Positions 1-5,830 of a stretch of DNA of 9,156 nt are shown here, one piece after another. The notes under the pieces are model-generated. The model had not been told where the DNA came from and ran no database searches. It saw only the letters and a program-made list of their open reading frames with translations. Source of the DNA: Syntrophaceae bacterium (GTDB taxonomy: Bacteria; Desulfobacterota; Syntrophia; Syntrophales; UBA2185); the NCBI GenBank assembly GCA_017885225.1, contig JAFNGM010000073.1, positions 1-9,156 on the forward strand. The letters are read 5' to 3'. How positions within the stretch are numbered: the stretch's first letter is position 1; each line of letters begins with the position of its first letter. The position numbers and the translations under genes are program-made.

Positions 1-1
1 T

Positions 2-236
2 CTTGCGACGGAAATAACCCCCGCGCCCTGCCATGACAGCCCCTATCTTCCCCTGTGTGTGGCCGGCAGCTGTCATACCAAGGAACCTATTAAGAAGGTG
101 TATGCCGATAAAGGGTACCTTTTCATACCTTTCGGGTCAGGTTCACGAGGTTGATCAAGAATGCACAGTTGACGCCCTGTTCCGGCAGATGGCCTTCAAT
201 GTGCTCCGGGGAACCAGGGTGGTAACACCGGCATAG
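2..236 (+). pseudogene. Decayed IS5-like transposase remnant, cut by the left window edge
   Basis: Two plus-strand reading frames together look like broken pieces of a DDE transposase. Frame 2 (2-157) reads ATEITPAPCHDSPYLPL followed by KVYADKGY. This resembles the 'evTpa..hDs...' stretch and the second catalytic aspartate (ADKGY) of IS5-type enzymes. Frame 3 then carries DALFRQMAFNVLRG and stops at 234-236, resembling the 'MAFNlkR' C-terminal end of the same family. Only about ten codons separate the two motifs, where family members have several tens of residues including the catalytic glutamate, so the copy appears both frameshifted and internally deleted. It cannot encode an active enzyme. 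The start lies outside the window. It points opposite to the polysaccharide genes and marks the edge of that cluster. The family assignment rests on motif recall, not a search. Confidence 0.5.
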
Positions 237-417
237 GAAAGGGGGTGGTGTCACCGCACTATCAAGGGGCAGCATACGATGCCCTAAGAATGGCTGTTGA
301 GGGAGGTAATATGGATTCATCATAAGCCTCATAATCGCTTCTGTGCCGATGCAATGAACGGAATCGCAATATAAAATCTCAAGAAATCGGTCATAAAACT
401 GATCACCAGGAAAATTA
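237..417. other. Gene-free stretch between transposase and glycosyltransferase remnants
   Basis: No intact gene is visible. On the minus strand one frame stays open from 425 to 123 (100 codons). Its right part reads protein-like (FPGDQFYDRFLEIL, then CIGTEAIMRLMMN), but its left part lies antisense to the transposase remnant. I do not recognise it. It may be further debris of the glycosyltransferase or of another lost gene joined at about 420. Confidence 0.4.
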
Positions 418-558
418 TCGGTTGTTCAAACCTCTCAGGATGTACTCCCAATTTCGGTATGATTGGTTTAAAACACTCTCTATGCATTTGGTAAGATATT
501 TTTCTCCGTTTTAGACCTGAGTTATGAAGCTGACCAGTGACTGTTCAATGATATTCAT
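418..558 (-). pseudogene. Family 2 glycosyltransferase, N-terminal stump with in-frame stop
   Basis: Reading from an ATG at 558-556, the frame gives MNIIEQSLVSFITQV, a TAA stop at 513-511, then NGEKYLTKCIESVLNQSY, RNWEYIL and a possible LNNR to 418. This is the start of the GT-A fold of GT2 glycosyltransferases, where the usual text is 'VS.ITPVYNGEKYL..CI.SVLNQ.Y.NWE'. The stop sits exactly where the conserved tyrosine of VYNGE belongs, consistent with a TAT/TAC to TAA change. After about 418 the similarity ends and the expected 'STDgS' and DxD parts are missing. A purine-rich AAGGAG lies at 572-577, 13 bases before the start. The gene lies 90 bases downstream of wzt on the same strand, so it was probably an operon member that added a sugar to the exported chain. 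I am confident of the family and fairly confident it is dead. Confidence 0.75.
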
Positions 559-571
559 CTTATTTATTACA

Positions 572-577
572 CTCCTT
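572..577 (-). promoter_or_regulatory. Ribosome binding site of the broken glycosyltransferase
   Basis: On the minus strand this reads AAGGAG, 13 bases upstream of the ATG at 558. The spacing is long but the motif is strong. It supports the view that the broken frame was once a translated gene start. Confidence 0.4.
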
Positions 578-648
578 CTGCCGTGAGTCGTCATTTTAGA
601 GCAGTCTACCAATCAAGTCACTGTCTGATCTTGTTAGACCAGTTCATC

Positions 649-1914
649 CTATCCTGGTTTTTTATTCAATCCATCGAGGTTCCATTTGTAGGGCATGAAC
701 ATTAGTCCATGTTTTTTGGCAATTCCAAAACCTGATCCATAAAAATCAGACTCCTCAACATCAAGCTTAATGATACGCTCCAGACAGTCGTAAATGATAC
801 CGCCAGCGTTATCAAGCCAAAGAGAAAGATAATAGCGCGATGGCATAAGATAGAGAGAGTTAATTTCCACCTCAACGTACCCATCTCCTTCAGGCAGCAT
901 CGATATCTCGTGGCCCGAAAAAAGACTATCCACTGAAGTGAGCAATAAACCAAGGTCTGTATAGAATAGGATTGAAAAGGTAATATTATTATTTACTTGT
1001 TTTTCTGCATGATAGTACAGCCTGACAACGAGGCTGTCTCCACTTTGAATAACATCTGTAGGCCTTCTCTCCATGTTCAAAAGCTCAATCCCGGTATACT
1101 TTATCCATCCATTGCCGATGCGATTCTTAACTTCCCGCAAATCAAATCCTTTTTCGGGGACTCCTGCAAAAGTGGCCATGTAGTGCTTTATGACTTCTTT
1201 GGTGCTGCCATCCTCACGGATCCTTCCTTCATCAATCCATATGACCCGTGAACACAGATTTTCAACAGATGCCATCTGATGAGACACATAGATTATTGTC
1301 CTCCCTCCATCACGGAGATTACTTATCTTGTCGGTACATCTCCTCTGAAATCCCACATCCCCAACTGATAGAATCTCATCGACCAACAGAATATCCGTAT
1401 CTAAATGGGCAGCAACAGCAAAACCCAATCGCAGCCTCATCCCCGAGGAATAGTGTTTGATAGGGGTGTCTATGAATCTTTCGACATCTGCAAATGCTAT
1501 TATTTCATCGAGTTTTGAATTTATCTCTTTTTTAGTCATGCCAAGAATAGAGCCATTTAAATACACGTTCTCCAGCCCAGAAAGCTCGTCATGAAAACCT
1601 GTTCCCACTTCCAACAAGGATCCGATCTTGCCTTGCACCGCTATGCTTCCCGAAGTTGGGTAAATAATCTTTGAAAGAACCTTCAGGAGGGTGCTCTTGC
1701 CTGCTCCGTTACGTCCAATAATACCAACAATTTCTCCCTTCTGAACGGACATGGACACTTCTTTCAAGGCCCAGATGATGTTCTCATTTGCACGGCGTTT
1801 TCGTACAATATTTCTCACCATGTTAACCAGTGCTTCACGCAACATGTTCTGTGATCTATATTTTCCTATTTGGAACTTTTTCGATAGGTCTTTTACTACA
1901 ATAGCATCGTGCAT
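649..1914 (-). CDS. wzt: ABC transporter ATPase for polysaccharide export (Wzt type, with C-terminal sugar-binding domain)
   Basis: This is the cytoplasmic ATPase that, with the permease encoded just upstream, drives lipid-linked polysaccharide across the inner membrane. The 421-residue protein has an N-terminal ABC domain: Walker A GRNGAGKST at 67-75, the polysaccharide-exporter type Q-loop region LLEVGTGFH at 100-108, signature YSSGM at 155-159, Walker B ILLVDE at 175-180 and the switch histidine H212 in YVSHQ. From about 265 to the end is a beta-rich extension typical of long Wzt proteins, where that domain binds the finished, end-modified O-chain and couples termination to export. Short capsule-type ATPases (KpsT) lack it. 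The start ATG is 21 bases after the wzm stop, so the two genes are co-transcribed; the ribosome binding site is weak (GCGAG). No obvious terminator follows. Which sugar it recognises cannot be read from sequence. Confidence 0.95.
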   Translation of the reverse strand: MHDAIVVKDLSKKFQIGKYRSQNMLREALVNMVRNIVRKRRANENIIWALKEVSMSVQKGEIVGIIGRNGAGKSTLLKVLSKIIYPTSGSIAVQGKIGSLLEVGTGFHDELSGLENVYLNGSILGMTKKEINSKLDEIIAFADVERFIDTPIKHYSSGMRLRLGFAVAAHLDTDILLVDEILSVGDVGFQRRCTDKISNLRDGGRTIIYVSHQMASVENLCSRVIWIDEGRIREDGSTKEVIKHYMATFAGVPEKGFDLREVKNRIGNGWIKYTGIELLNMERRPTDVIQSGDSLVVRLYYHAEKQVNNNITFSILFYTDLGLLLTSVDSLFSGHEISMLPEGDGYVEVEINSLYLMPSRYYLSLWLDNAGGIIYDCLERIIKLDVEESDFYGSGFGIAKKHGLMFMPYKWNLDGLNKKPG

Positions 1915-1935
1915 AAAGAAATGTCTCGCTTAGTG

Positions 1936-2724
1936 TTATAAAATATCAGCAAAATCACGTTCAGTATTTCTAAAGTAGATCAACCCAATCACTAGTAACA
2001 ACAATGTAAATGCCAAAGAAATCGATAATTGCTGCCAATCCGCTTGGCGAGATGGTAGGATGGCAAATCGAAAGCCATCTATTATCGCCCACATAGGATT
2101 CAGGCTTGCTAAGCCTCGGTAGTTTTCAGGAATGATGCTTGTTGGATAAATAATCGGCGTTGCAAAGAACCATAACTGCATCGCGAAAGGTATGGTATGC
2201 CCTATGTCTCTGTACTTAACATTCAATGAAGACAGTATCAGTCCTACACCAAAGGACAGCAGAACGAGAACAATCGTAAGAAGAGGCCACAGTAGAATCT
2301 TCCAGCCCAGCTGTATGCCAAAATAGTGCATTAGTCCAAGAAGTACCAAGAAGGAAATGCCATAATCAAGCAAACCGCTCAATGTCGATGAAGCCACTAG
2401 GGCGATTCTCGGAAAGTATACCTTTGTGATCAAATGTGCATTACCGACCAGACTGTTTCCAGAACGGCCTATGGATGATGCGAAATAGCTCCATGGGACC
2501 AACGCGGCAAACGAGAAAACCGCGTATGGAACTCCATCGCTAGGCATCTTGGCCAACTCCCCAAATAACACCGTGAATACGATCATGGAACCAAATGGTT
2601 GGATAACTACCCATGTTGCACCGAGCACGGTTTGTTTGTAGCGTACTATGATGTCACGCCAAACTAAGAAATAGAATAACTCGCGATAGCTCCAAAGTTC
2701 CTCCAGCCATTCGATTATTTTCAT
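1936..2724 (-). CDS. wzm: ABC-2 type polysaccharide export permease (Wzm)
   Basis: This is the inner-membrane channel partner of Wzt, forming a dimeric pore through which lipid-linked polysaccharide is moved to the periplasm. The 262-residue protein has the family layout: an amphipathic N-terminal region with WRDIIVRYKQTVLG (about 22-35) and six hydrophobic segments near 34-55, 66-83, 116-136, 143-167, 176-196 and 233-251. Other visible hallmarks are the FATPIIYP loop (187-194), the LNP motif (208-210) and the C-terminal FRNTERDFADIL. I chose the ATG at 2724 because an AGGG ribosome binding site lies 6 bases upstream; a GTG at 2727 directly before it would add one residue. It is followed after 21 bases by wzt. 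The gene is intact and of normal length. Confidence 0.95.
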   Translation of the reverse strand: MKIIEWLEELWSYRELFYFLVWRDIIVRYKQTVLGATWVVIQPFGSMIVFTVLFGELAKMPSDGVPYAVFSFAALVPWSYFASSIGRSGNSLVGNAHLITKVYFPRIALVASSTLSGLLDYGISFLVLLGLMHYFGIQLGWKILLWPLLTIVLVLLSFGVGLILSSLNVKYRDIGHTIPFAMQLWFFATPIIYPTSIIPENYRGLASLNPMWAIIDGFRFAILPSRQADWQQLSISLAFTLLLLVIGLIYFRNTERDFADIL

Positions 2725-2811
2725 CACTTACCCTATCATTCTTGCCATTTCTATGGATCAATTTCCCAAAGGTTGAAATCTTTTTCGACTCGATTCCAGA
2801 TAATTACCAGA

Positions 2812-2922
2812 TTATCTTTCGACAATAGAAAGCTTCTGCATATTTTCCAGGAGCGTTCGACTCAATTCCCCGTAACCGTAGCATCGACCAGAAGATATCC
2901 TCTGCAAACCATTTATTTTCAT
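2812..2922 (-). pseudogene. Short 36-codon frame, probable glycosyltransferase N-terminal stump or small protein
   Basis: The ATG at 2922-2920 has the strongest ribosome binding site in the window (AGGAGG, 6-base spacing). It opens a frame of 36 codons ending in TAA at 2814-2812. The peptide starts MKINGLQRISSG and continues YGYGELSRTLLENMQKL. The 'GYGELSR.LL..L..L' pattern resembles the N-terminal donor region of GT4-type glycosyltransferases (often 'GyGe.gR.l...L...G'), so this may be what is left of a truncated glycosyltransferase. After the stop, a shifted frame contains KDNLVIIWNRVEKDFNLWEI, which also reads like protein and would fit a frameshifted continuation ending at about 2752. It lies between the aminotransferase and wzm on the same strand. 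A genuine small protein cannot be excluded. Family assignment is tentative. Confidence 0.4.
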
Positions 2923-2928
2923 TATCTT

Positions 2929-2934
2929 CCTCCT
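2929..2934 (-). promoter_or_regulatory. Strong ribosome binding site before the 36-codon frame
   Basis: The minus strand reads AGGAGG followed by a 6-base spacer and ATG. Its quality is the main reason for treating the short frame at 2812-2922 as a former or present gene start. Confidence 0.6.
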
Positions 2935-3019
2935 CTACAAGCTGTTTCGGCTTCTTAATGTCATAATATTATTTATGCAAATGTTTCGGAACAAGGTGCA
3001 AGGATTAGGGTAAAAAGAT

Positions 3020-4129
3020 TCAAGTGCGTAAGGGAAATTGTTTTATTGCGTCAACTATGTAGGCGATCTGTTCAGAAGTCAATTCCGGGAACATGGGGAG
3101 CGATAAGAATTCCAGGGCGCACCGCTCTGCAACTGGAAATCTTCCTTTATTGAGACCTAAAAAGGAATAAGCCTTCTGAAGATGAATGGGACCGGGATAG
3201 TGTATACCGCTTGAGATTCCCTGTTCTGAAAGATGGGCCATAAGTCTATCTCTCTCTTGCGCGCGAATGGCGTAAATATGATATACATGCTTCGCGTAAA
3301 CTGCTGCGTGCGGCTTGATGATATCACTCAGTGGAGAAAGCAGTTCGTTGTATTCCTGTGCATGGTTTCTGCGTGCTTCATTCCACGCTGAAATGTATTT
3401 CAATTTCACACTGAGCACAGCTCCCTGAATTCCGTCCATCCGGGCATTCCAGCCGATCATGCCGTGATAGTATTTTTTGGCTTGGCCATGATCTCGAAAG
3501 ACCCTCATTGTTTCGGCAAGGGTGGCGTTGTTTGTTACAACAGCCCCTGCCTCACCGTAGGCGCCTAAATTTTTTCCCGGGTAGAAGCTGAAACAGCCAG
3601 TGTTTCCCATGGAACCTGCCTTTCTGCCTTTGTATTCCGCACCATGGGCCTGGCAGGCATCTTCGATCACATACAGGTTGTGCTCTTTGGCGATTGCCAA
3701 AATTGGGTCCATATCCGCGGTTTGACCAAAAAGGTGTACAGGGATTATCGCCTTCGTGCTTGGTGTAATGGCTGCTTCTATTAAGGAGGGATTCATTGTA
3801 TAGGTTTTTTCATCAACATCTACGAAGACAGGCTTGGCGCCGCAATATGTTATCGCTTCAGCGGTAGCGATAAATGTATTAGGCACTGTTATCACCTCAT
3901 CGCCGGGGCCAACACCCAAGGCAATAAGGCTCAGCCAGAGTGCATCGGTGCCATTTCCAACGCCAATGGCGTGTTTGCAGTTACAGAATTTTGCGAACTC
4001 CTGTTCGAACTGGGCCACAAAAGGGCCGCCAGCAAAGGCGGTGCTTTCCATTACGGCAGTAAGGGCAGCGTGGATTTCATCTTTAATAGTGAGGTATTGG
4101 GCTTTGAGATCGAGAAAGGGAATGTTCAT
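3020..4129 (-). CDS. DegT/DnrJ/EryC1-family nucleotide-sugar aminotransferase
   Basis: This PLP-dependent enzyme would convert a keto nucleotide sugar to an amino sugar, usually with glutamate as amino donor. The 369-residue product is of normal family length. Visible hallmarks are the start MNIPFLDLKAQY, the GNGTDAL cofactor-phosphate loop (near 59-65), the VIEDACQAHGA motif (D157 and Q160 contacting the cofactor) and the Schiff-base lysine K186 in FYPGKNLGAYGEAG. The C-terminal GIHYPGPIH and LSLPMFPEL stretches are also typical. The motif set is closest to the WbpE/WlbC and FdtB/QdtB type 3-aminotransferases. I chose ATG at 4129 because GGAG lies 6 bases upstream; a TTG at 4141 overlaps that site and is unlikely. 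With the dehydrogenase and acetyltransferase upstream it forms a plausible route to a 3-acetamido sugar. The exact substrate is an inference. Confidence 0.93.
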   Translation of the reverse strand: MNIPFLDLKAQYLTIKDEIHAALTAVMESTAFAGGPFVAQFEQEFAKFCNCKHAIGVGNGTDALWLSLIALGVGPGDEVITVPNTFIATAEAITYCGAKPVFVDVDEKTYTMNPSLIEAAITPSTKAIIPVHLFGQTADMDPILAIAKEHNLYVIEDACQAHGAEYKGRKAGSMGNTGCFSFYPGKNLGAYGEAGAVVTNNATLAETMRVFRDHGQAKKYYHGMIGWNARMDGIQGAVLSVKLKYISAWNEARRNHAQEYNELLSPLSDIIKPHAAVYAKHVYHIYAIRAQERDRLMAHLSEQGISSGIHYPGPIHLQKAYSFLGLNKGRFPVAERCALEFLSLPMFPELTSEQIAYIVDAIKQFPLRT

Positions 4130-4135
4130 GGTATA

Positions 4136-4139
4136 CTCC
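4136..4139 (-). promoter_or_regulatory. Ribosome binding site fixing the aminotransferase start
   Basis: GGAG on the minus strand, 6 bases before ATG 4129-4127. It excludes the upstream TTG codon, which would overlap the site. Confidence 0.6.
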
Positions 4140-4164
4140 AAAAAATAATAGGATCAAAGATACA

Positions 4165-4195
4165 GGGTCAAGGGTTTAGGTTCAAGGTTCAAGGT
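4165..4195. repeat. Short direct repeats of GGTTCAAGG type
   Basis: The stretch contains GGGTCAAGGG, then GGTTCAAGGTTCAAGG, giving three degenerate copies of GGTTCAAG with partial overlap. It sits directly upstream of the aminotransferase start and next to the C-rich hairpin. It is low-complexity and has no assigned role. Confidence 0.5.
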
Positions 4196-4196
4196 A

Positions 4197-4279
4197 AAAT
4201 CCCCCTGTGTCCCCCTTTTTCAAAGGGGGGATATCTGGATTCCCGCCTCCGCGGGAATGACAATGGAGGGCGGGAATGA
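4197..4279. repeat. C-rich hairpin joined to an ATGAC-ended hairpin
   Basis: AAATCCCCC leads into CCCCCTTTTTCAAAGGGGG (4211-4229), a near-perfect hairpin. It is followed by ATTCCCGC-CTCC-GCGGGAAT (4239-4258), an 8-bp stem with a 4-base loop, then GAC. The second hairpin and its flank (4237-4279) nearly duplicate 8679-8719, including the GGAGGGCGGGAAT tail. The left GTCATT half found in the other copies is absent here. The hairpins lack a following T-run, so I do not call a terminator. Confidence 0.75.
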
Positions 4280-4412
4280 GAAAGGAGGCTGGAATGATCA
4301 GATGGTGTTTATTGGATACGGCTCCGCCCTCTCGATTACATGGCCTCGAGGAAAATGAAGGAAATGGGTAAAAATGCTCACTCTAAGTTAGTGCCCTGTG
4401 CCGCGATTGATT

Positions 4413-4451
4413 ACTTTCGTACCCTGCTGTGCGTCACGAAGGTATGAAAGT
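4413..4451. repeat. Inverted repeat, 11-base arms with 17-base loop
   Basis: ACTTTCGTACC at 4413-4423 pairs with GGTATGAAAGT at 4441-4451, matching 10 of 11 positions. It overlaps the end of an unrecognised 49-codon frame. It could be the end of a small mobile element; no second copy is seen in this window. Confidence 0.4.
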
Positions 4452-4466
4452 TTCAATTCCATTTAG

Positions 4467-4567
4467 TCTCCCTTTTATCAAGGGAGATTGAGAGGGATTT
4501 TGATGTGAAACCACCCCCTCCCCCCGCCAGCGGGGGACAGCCTCCCGGCCCCCTTTGTCAAAGGGGG
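4467..4567. repeat. Three consecutive C/G-rich hairpins
   Basis: The segment contains TCTCCCTT-TTATC-AAGGGAGA (4467-4487), CCCCCGC-CA-GCGGGGG (4521-4536) and CCCCCTTTGTCAAAGGGGG (4549-4567). The first and third share the CCCTTT...AAAGGG core with the hairpins at 4211-4229 and 7031-7050. They look like members of one dispersed palindromic family. The last hairpin ends 40 bases from the vapC stop and may cap that transcript, although it has no clear T-run. Confidence 0.7.
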
Positions 4568-4606
4568 TGATTAAAACTATTTTCGAATTAATCGCTAAAT
4601 CGGTTC

Positions 4607-5014
4607 TCATGTTTCTAATGTAAGCAGTTGGATGTCCAATATTCCCCCGATAGCTTCGAATTGCTTGCCCAGTGTCAAGATCTGACAATCATTGTCCATC
4701 GCGATTACGGCGAGATAACAATCTATCAAGTTGACACATTTCCCATCTTTTTTCAGCTGATGCGAGAGGTGGCCGGCCTTGATCCAGGTCTCTTCATTCT
4801 GGTCGACGATGTTAAACGCCTCGACAAACCTTTCTATAATGGAAGTTTCCTTCTTTGACCGAGAGCTCTGGATCAGTTCGGCAATGACAACCCTCGGCAC
4901 AAACACCTTGCTCTGCGATAAATATTCGTCAACTCGTTTCGAAAGCTCCCGTGAGCGGTTTTGAAAATATTCGATCCAGATGGAAGTATCGATTAAGACT
5001 TTTTTAGCCCTCAT
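4607..5014 (-). CDS. vapC: PIN-domain ribonuclease toxin (VapC type)
   Basis: This is the probable toxin of a type II toxin-antitoxin pair: a small metal-dependent RNase held inactive by the adjacent VapB. The 135-residue protein shows the PIN fold motifs LIDTSIWIEYF (D9), AELIQ (E46) and NLIDCYLAV (D98). The fourth usual acidic position, in the 'T.D..F' motif near the end, reads TLGKQF, with G116 in place of aspartate, so activity may be reduced or the site compensated. I chose ATG 5014, which overlaps the vapB stop by 11 bases and implies translational coupling; a TTG at 5044 would add ten residues but lies further inside vapB. The pair lies between the acetyltransferase and the aminotransferase, bounded on its downstream side by hairpin repeats, which suggests it arrived as a separate unit. 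Confidence 0.85.
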   Translation of the reverse strand: MRAKKVLIDTSIWIEYFQNRSRELSKRVDEYLSQSKVFVPRVVIAELIQSSRSKKETSIIERFVEAFNIVDQNEETWIKAGHLSHQLKKDGKCVNLIDCYLAVIAMDNDCQILTLGKQFEAIGGILDIQLLTLET

Positions 5015-5201
5015 GACCTTTGATTTCTTCCTCGTTACGATCAAACTCCAGCTTGCCCTTCATTGCCATAATCTCTTCGATCTTTTTACGCTTTAAATAC
5101 TCATTTATGGCAATCTTCACCGCCGCCGCTTTCGTTCTGGACCGCGTTTCTTTCAGCAGCCTGTCCAAAATACTCTTTTCAATCGTTACGGTTGATCTCA
5201 T
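5004..5201 (-). CDS. vapB: VapB-family antitoxin (ribbon-helix-helix type)
   Basis: This 65-residue protein is the likely antitoxin to the overlapping VapC. It begins MRSTVTIEKSILDRLL and continues TKAAAVKIAINEYLKRK, the beta-strand plus two helices of a short ribbon-helix-helix DNA-binding domain seen in the VapB/DUF2191 group ('TVTIdd.Ll..ll..t...tk.eaV..Al.eyi.rk'). The charged tail (about 41-65) would wrap the toxin. The known pattern for this family is autorepression by the VapB-VapC complex at a palindromic operator before the gene; an AT-rich palindrome is present at 5232-5243. The ribosome binding site is weak (GGTGA, 12 bases upstream). Confidence 0.85.
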   Translation of the reverse strand: MRSTVTIEKSILDRLLKETRSRTKAAAVKIAINEYLKRKKIEEIMAMKGKLEFDRNEEEIKGHEG

Positions 5202-5220
5202 CGCACTAAATCACCAAATA

Positions 5221-5260
5221 ATATGTGCAACTATATGCATATAATGTACCATGTATATCG
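5221..5260 (-). promoter_or_regulatory. Probable vapBC promoter/operator region
   Basis: A very AT-rich stretch 20-60 bases before vapB contains the perfect 12-base palindrome TATATGCATATA at 5232-5243, flanked by TGTACCATGTATAT and ATATGTGCAA. Position and symmetry fit an autoregulated toxin-antitoxin promoter. I cannot fix -35 and -10 boxes with certainty. Confidence 0.4.
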
Positions 5261-5350
5261 TTCTTCCCGATCATCAATTAAATCTCGATGAATGCACAGC
5301 TCCATAATAATGTTGTTCCCCGTACGACGTATCCGTACCTTTGTTCGGGA

Positions 5351-5830
5351 TCAACTCTTTTCTATCCTCCTGAGAAATTTGGCGGGATTGCCGGCAACGA
5401 TCGTATGGGGAGGGACGTCTTTGGTGACGACGCTGCCGGCGCCGACGATTGCATGTTCGCCGATGGTAACGTTCGCGAGGATGGTGCATCCGGAACCGAT
5501 GGAGGCGCCCCTCTTCACGCGAGTGGGTTCTACTTTCCAGTCTGCCTCGGTTTGCAGTGTGCCTTCCCGTGTTGTCGCCCGCGGGTAAGAGTCGTTGATG
5601 AAGGCGACATTATGGCCGACAAACACATCATCTTCGATGGTGACGCCTTCGCAGATGAAGGTGTGGCTCGAAATCTTGCAGTTCCTTCCGACCGTCGCGT
5701 TTTTCTGTATTTCGACGAAGGCGCCGATTTTCGTGTTGTCGCCGATTGCGCATCCGTAGAGGTTGATGAACTTGGAGAGCTTGACATTTTCTCCCAGCCT
5801 TACGTCATCGGCTATGCAGAGATAATTCAC
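5351..5830 (-). CDS. Left-handed beta-helix N-acetyltransferase of amino sugars (WlbB/WbpD/QdtC-like)
   Basis: This is an acyl-CoA-dependent transferase expected to acetylate the amino group of a nucleotide sugar, probably the one made by the nearby aminotransferase. The 159-residue protein is built almost wholly of hexapeptide repeats (ADDVRLGENVKL, GCAIGDNTKIGAFVEI, NATVGRNCKI, VTIEDDVFVG, then ASIGSGCTILANVTIGEHAIVGAGSVVTKDVP). The C-terminal cap is AGNPAK (146-151). A loop at about 79-104 with NDSYPRA breaks the helix, as in WlbB- and QdtC-type enzymes. I chose GTG 5830, which overlaps the dehydrogenase stop as GTGA and has GGGGGAG about 11 bases upstream; an ATG at 5872 would add 14 residues with poor family likeness. 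Translation is therefore coupled to the dehydrogenase. The exact sugar is not readable. Confidence 0.9.
   Translation of the reverse strand: MNYLCIADDVRLGENVKLSKFINLYGCAIGDNTKIGAFVEIQKNATVGRNCKISSHTFICEGVTIEDDVFVGHNVAFINDSYPRATTREGTLQTEADWKVEPTRVKRGASIGSGCTILANVTIGEHAIVGAGSVVTKDVPPHTIVAGNPAKFLRRIEKS

Larger units (their letters stand above)
4142..4606. other. 465-base gene-free gap rich in repeats
   Basis: The gap between vapC and the aminotransferase holds several repeats listed separately (short GGTTCAAGG repeats, C-rich hairpins, an ATGAC-ended hairpin and an inverted repeat). In the middle is a plus-strand open frame of 49 codons (4298-4447). It reads VYWIRLRPLDYMASRKMKEM and ends DYFRTLLCVTKV, with no ribosome binding site at its ATG (4340). 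I do not recognise it and do not call it a gene. Confidence 0.5.

Noticed and set aside
997..1460. Plus-strand open frames within wzt
   Set aside because: Shadows of the intact ATPase on the minus strand; no motifs or ribosome binding sites.
2725..2762. Promoter directly before wzm (TTGATC followed by TGATAG)
   Set aside because: The proposed -10 box would overlap the ribosome binding site, leaving no room for a leader.
2784..2869. Direct repeat TTCGACTCGATTCC / TTCGACTCAATTCC, 72 bases apart
   Set aside because: 13 of 14 bases match but the flanks do not, so it is probably chance or an old trace; too weak to annotate.
4201..4567. Rho-independent terminators at the C/G-rich hairpins
   Set aside because: The stems are strong but no T-run follows on the minus strand, and the same sequences recur as dispersed repeats.
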